A stretch of 64,000 bases of DNA from Ceratodon purpureus (Eukaryota > Streptophyta > Bryopsida > Pseudoditrichales > Ditrichaceae). The stretch is from contig CM026427.1 in the NCBI GenBank assembly GCA_014871385.1, positions 7,445,909 through 7,509,908 on the forward strand, given 5' to 3'. A model generated the notes under the pieces. It was given only the letters and a program-made list of their open reading frames with translations. It was not told the origin of the DNA and searched no databases. Positions 62,801 through 64,000 of the stretch are shown one piece after another. The translations under genes were made by a program, and so were the position numbers. The first letter of the stretch is position 1, and every line of letters starts with the position of its first letter.

Positions 62801-63034
62801 GAGGGAGAAACACCTGCAGGGACTTGGATGTCATTTGCAGAGCGTATCAGGCAGTTAAGAGCTACCCGAGTTTTACGTCCTAATCGGCTATTTTTGAATA
62901 CGTTGCTGGGAAACATAACCGTGGCGAGCTTACTCCTAGCTCAGGAAGATCAGGAGGACTCGAGCGATGACGAAGTTGACATGGAAGACGTTGACGGGGA
63001 TGGCGATGAGGAAGAAGAGGACTCCCATTTGTAA
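59829..63034 (+). CDS. F-box protein, At4g00755 type
   Basis: Five exons (59829-59982, 61075-61500, 61815-61963, 62152-62270, 62653-63034) join to 409 residues. Residues about 18-52 are an F-box ('DTAIHVLQYLDTTRDIACAS', 'CRSWRRF'), which binds Skp1/ASK in SCF ubiquitin ligases. The following domain contains 'ASSTDNYPEESI', 'YWSSTGQRD', 'PETLTYNL', 'FQIGHPIYSAKYIRIRLGYA' and 'FKLPRPVLCIGGVLQVELLG', blocks shared with Arabidopsis At4g00755; this looks like a beta-sandwich substrate-binding domain (inference). The C-terminus is a run of Asp and Glu ('SSDDEVDMEDVDGDGDEEEE'). Intron 1 is 1.1 kb and carries a 27-base T run. The target protein is unknown. Confidence 0.9.
60467..60525. repeat. poly-T (27) followed by (GTTTT)5
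   Basis: An uninterrupted run of 27 T at 60467-60493, then five GTTTT units at 60501-60525, inside intron 1 of the F-box gene. It could be the reversed poly-A tail of an inserted retrosequence, but no body of such an insert was recognised. Confidence 0.85.
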
Positions 63035-64000
63035 TGGAAATCGGAGTTTACAGGTGTACCTCAAGCCTATGTGAGTACAGTGTAATTTGAGCAACATCAT
63101 GTTACCTTTTCTTTAGACTTTCGTAGGTCTAGTACGAGTACCAACTTCCTTGGTGCAGGTTAGCTTAAGAATTTTGTTAGTGCAGTTTGTTTGAACAGCG
63201 TCACGGAGGCCCGTTATGCTGTTTATGTTTTCTTTTAGCTCCAAAGCTAGTGAATCAGAGTAGCTTTGTTTACAGAAAAGGTTACAAGTCTGATCTTTGC
63301 CTTCACTTTTTTAGACTCATTGTATTCATATTTCCTTGCATAGTTTTAGTTACACAAAACTATGGTGGCGTTGCACGCTTCATTCATCTACTATGAGTAC
63401 CTGACCAGAAAGTTGTTACTTGTAATGACACTGGATTTCCCACCATAGGACAGAACCTTCATCTCACATTATCCACAATTCGGAACTTGTCCTATGGTTT
63501 GTGGAAGCTTGTAATGAATGACGATTTTGGAAGTCATCAATTTTATGAAGCACTTGTGTGAGTTGCCTTGATGTTATTTGGATATCTGCTGAATCCTGAC
63601 TATCAACGCCGCGTGCTCCTTCTGTGCAGCGTGCACCTTCAGAATATCTGTCGTCATCATCTTCTCTTCAGTGTCCACTTTTCTTAGCTAGTGGCAAGTA
63701 TGGAACGATAAGCTTAGGCTGGTGACCGCAAGGTAGGACATGAGGAGGTTGGAGTTGTTAGAGTTGTACGTAACGATCGGCAAGTGTCTACCCACGTTTT
63801 CATGAATGCGTCCCGTGGTGATCTCAAAACAACTTCTTAGATCGTAGCCACTGAAGTCCGCTCTATCTGGGAAGAAGAGGTCAGTGTATACGCAGCAGAT
63901 TTTGTATTTGTTTGAGCATTTTTCTTGATGACTTTTTCGTGAGATTGATCTTACAGAGCTTGATGTTAAGGTCTCTTCAAAGAGTCATGGGAAGACAGGA
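63035..64000. other. 3' UTR and spacer at window end
   Basis: 3' UTR of the F-box gene followed by sequence without a recognised coding region. Any gene beginning near 63.7-64.0 kb is not identifiable from this fragment. Confidence 0.4.

Overview
This is a nuclear plant sequence, most probably from a bryophyte and best matched to a moss. The evidence is a complete LHCB6 (CP24) antenna gene, an oleosin with a perfect proline knot, a TRICHOME BIREFRINGENCE-LIKE (TBL) gene, a TRAPPC13 gene and a PPR gene. All are cut by short GT-AG introns and separated by long AT-rich spacers. A coiled-coil gene resembling the basal-body protein SAS-4/CPAP would fit a plant with swimming sperm. The moss assignment is inference; no diagnostic marker was searched.

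Layout. 1-1033 (+): C-terminal end of an S9-family serine peptidase, with a frame problem at one exon junction. 1835-3735 (-): TBL protein. 3.7-15.1 kb: gene-poor and AT-rich, with one isolated unknown ORF (12800-13297). 15299-19237 (+): TRAPPC13, 12 exons. 20785-21811 (+): oleosin. 23942-24427 (+): single-exon RING protein. 25912-28997 (-): long acidic disordered protein that probably ends in a membrane anchor (5' end unresolved). 29-36 kb: repeat-rich block with at least three terminal-inverted-repeat elements and a quasi-palindrome. 35896-37458 (-): SAS-4/CPAP-like coiled-coil gene whose 3' part runs into that block. 38682-41609 (-): homologue of Arabidopsis At4g15545. 43447-46209 (-): mitochondrial-type PPR protein. 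49361-50542 (+): ribosomal protein eS28. 51919-52987 (-): LHCB6. 53-59.8 kb: AT-rich spacer with a decayed seven-copy repeat array. 59829-63034 (+): F-box protein of the At4g00755 type.

The genes do not form a pathway; this is an ordinary euchromatic arrangement of unrelated housekeeping, photosynthetic, lipid-storage and trafficking genes. Exon joins were checked by hand for splice sites and frame. Lengths given as complete are from in-frame joins with GT-AG (one GC-AG) introns. No comparison or expression data were available. The least ordinary parts are the transposon cluster at 33.8-35.5 kb, the truncated-looking SAS-4-like gene beside it, the disordered membrane protein and the orphan ORF at 12.8 kb.
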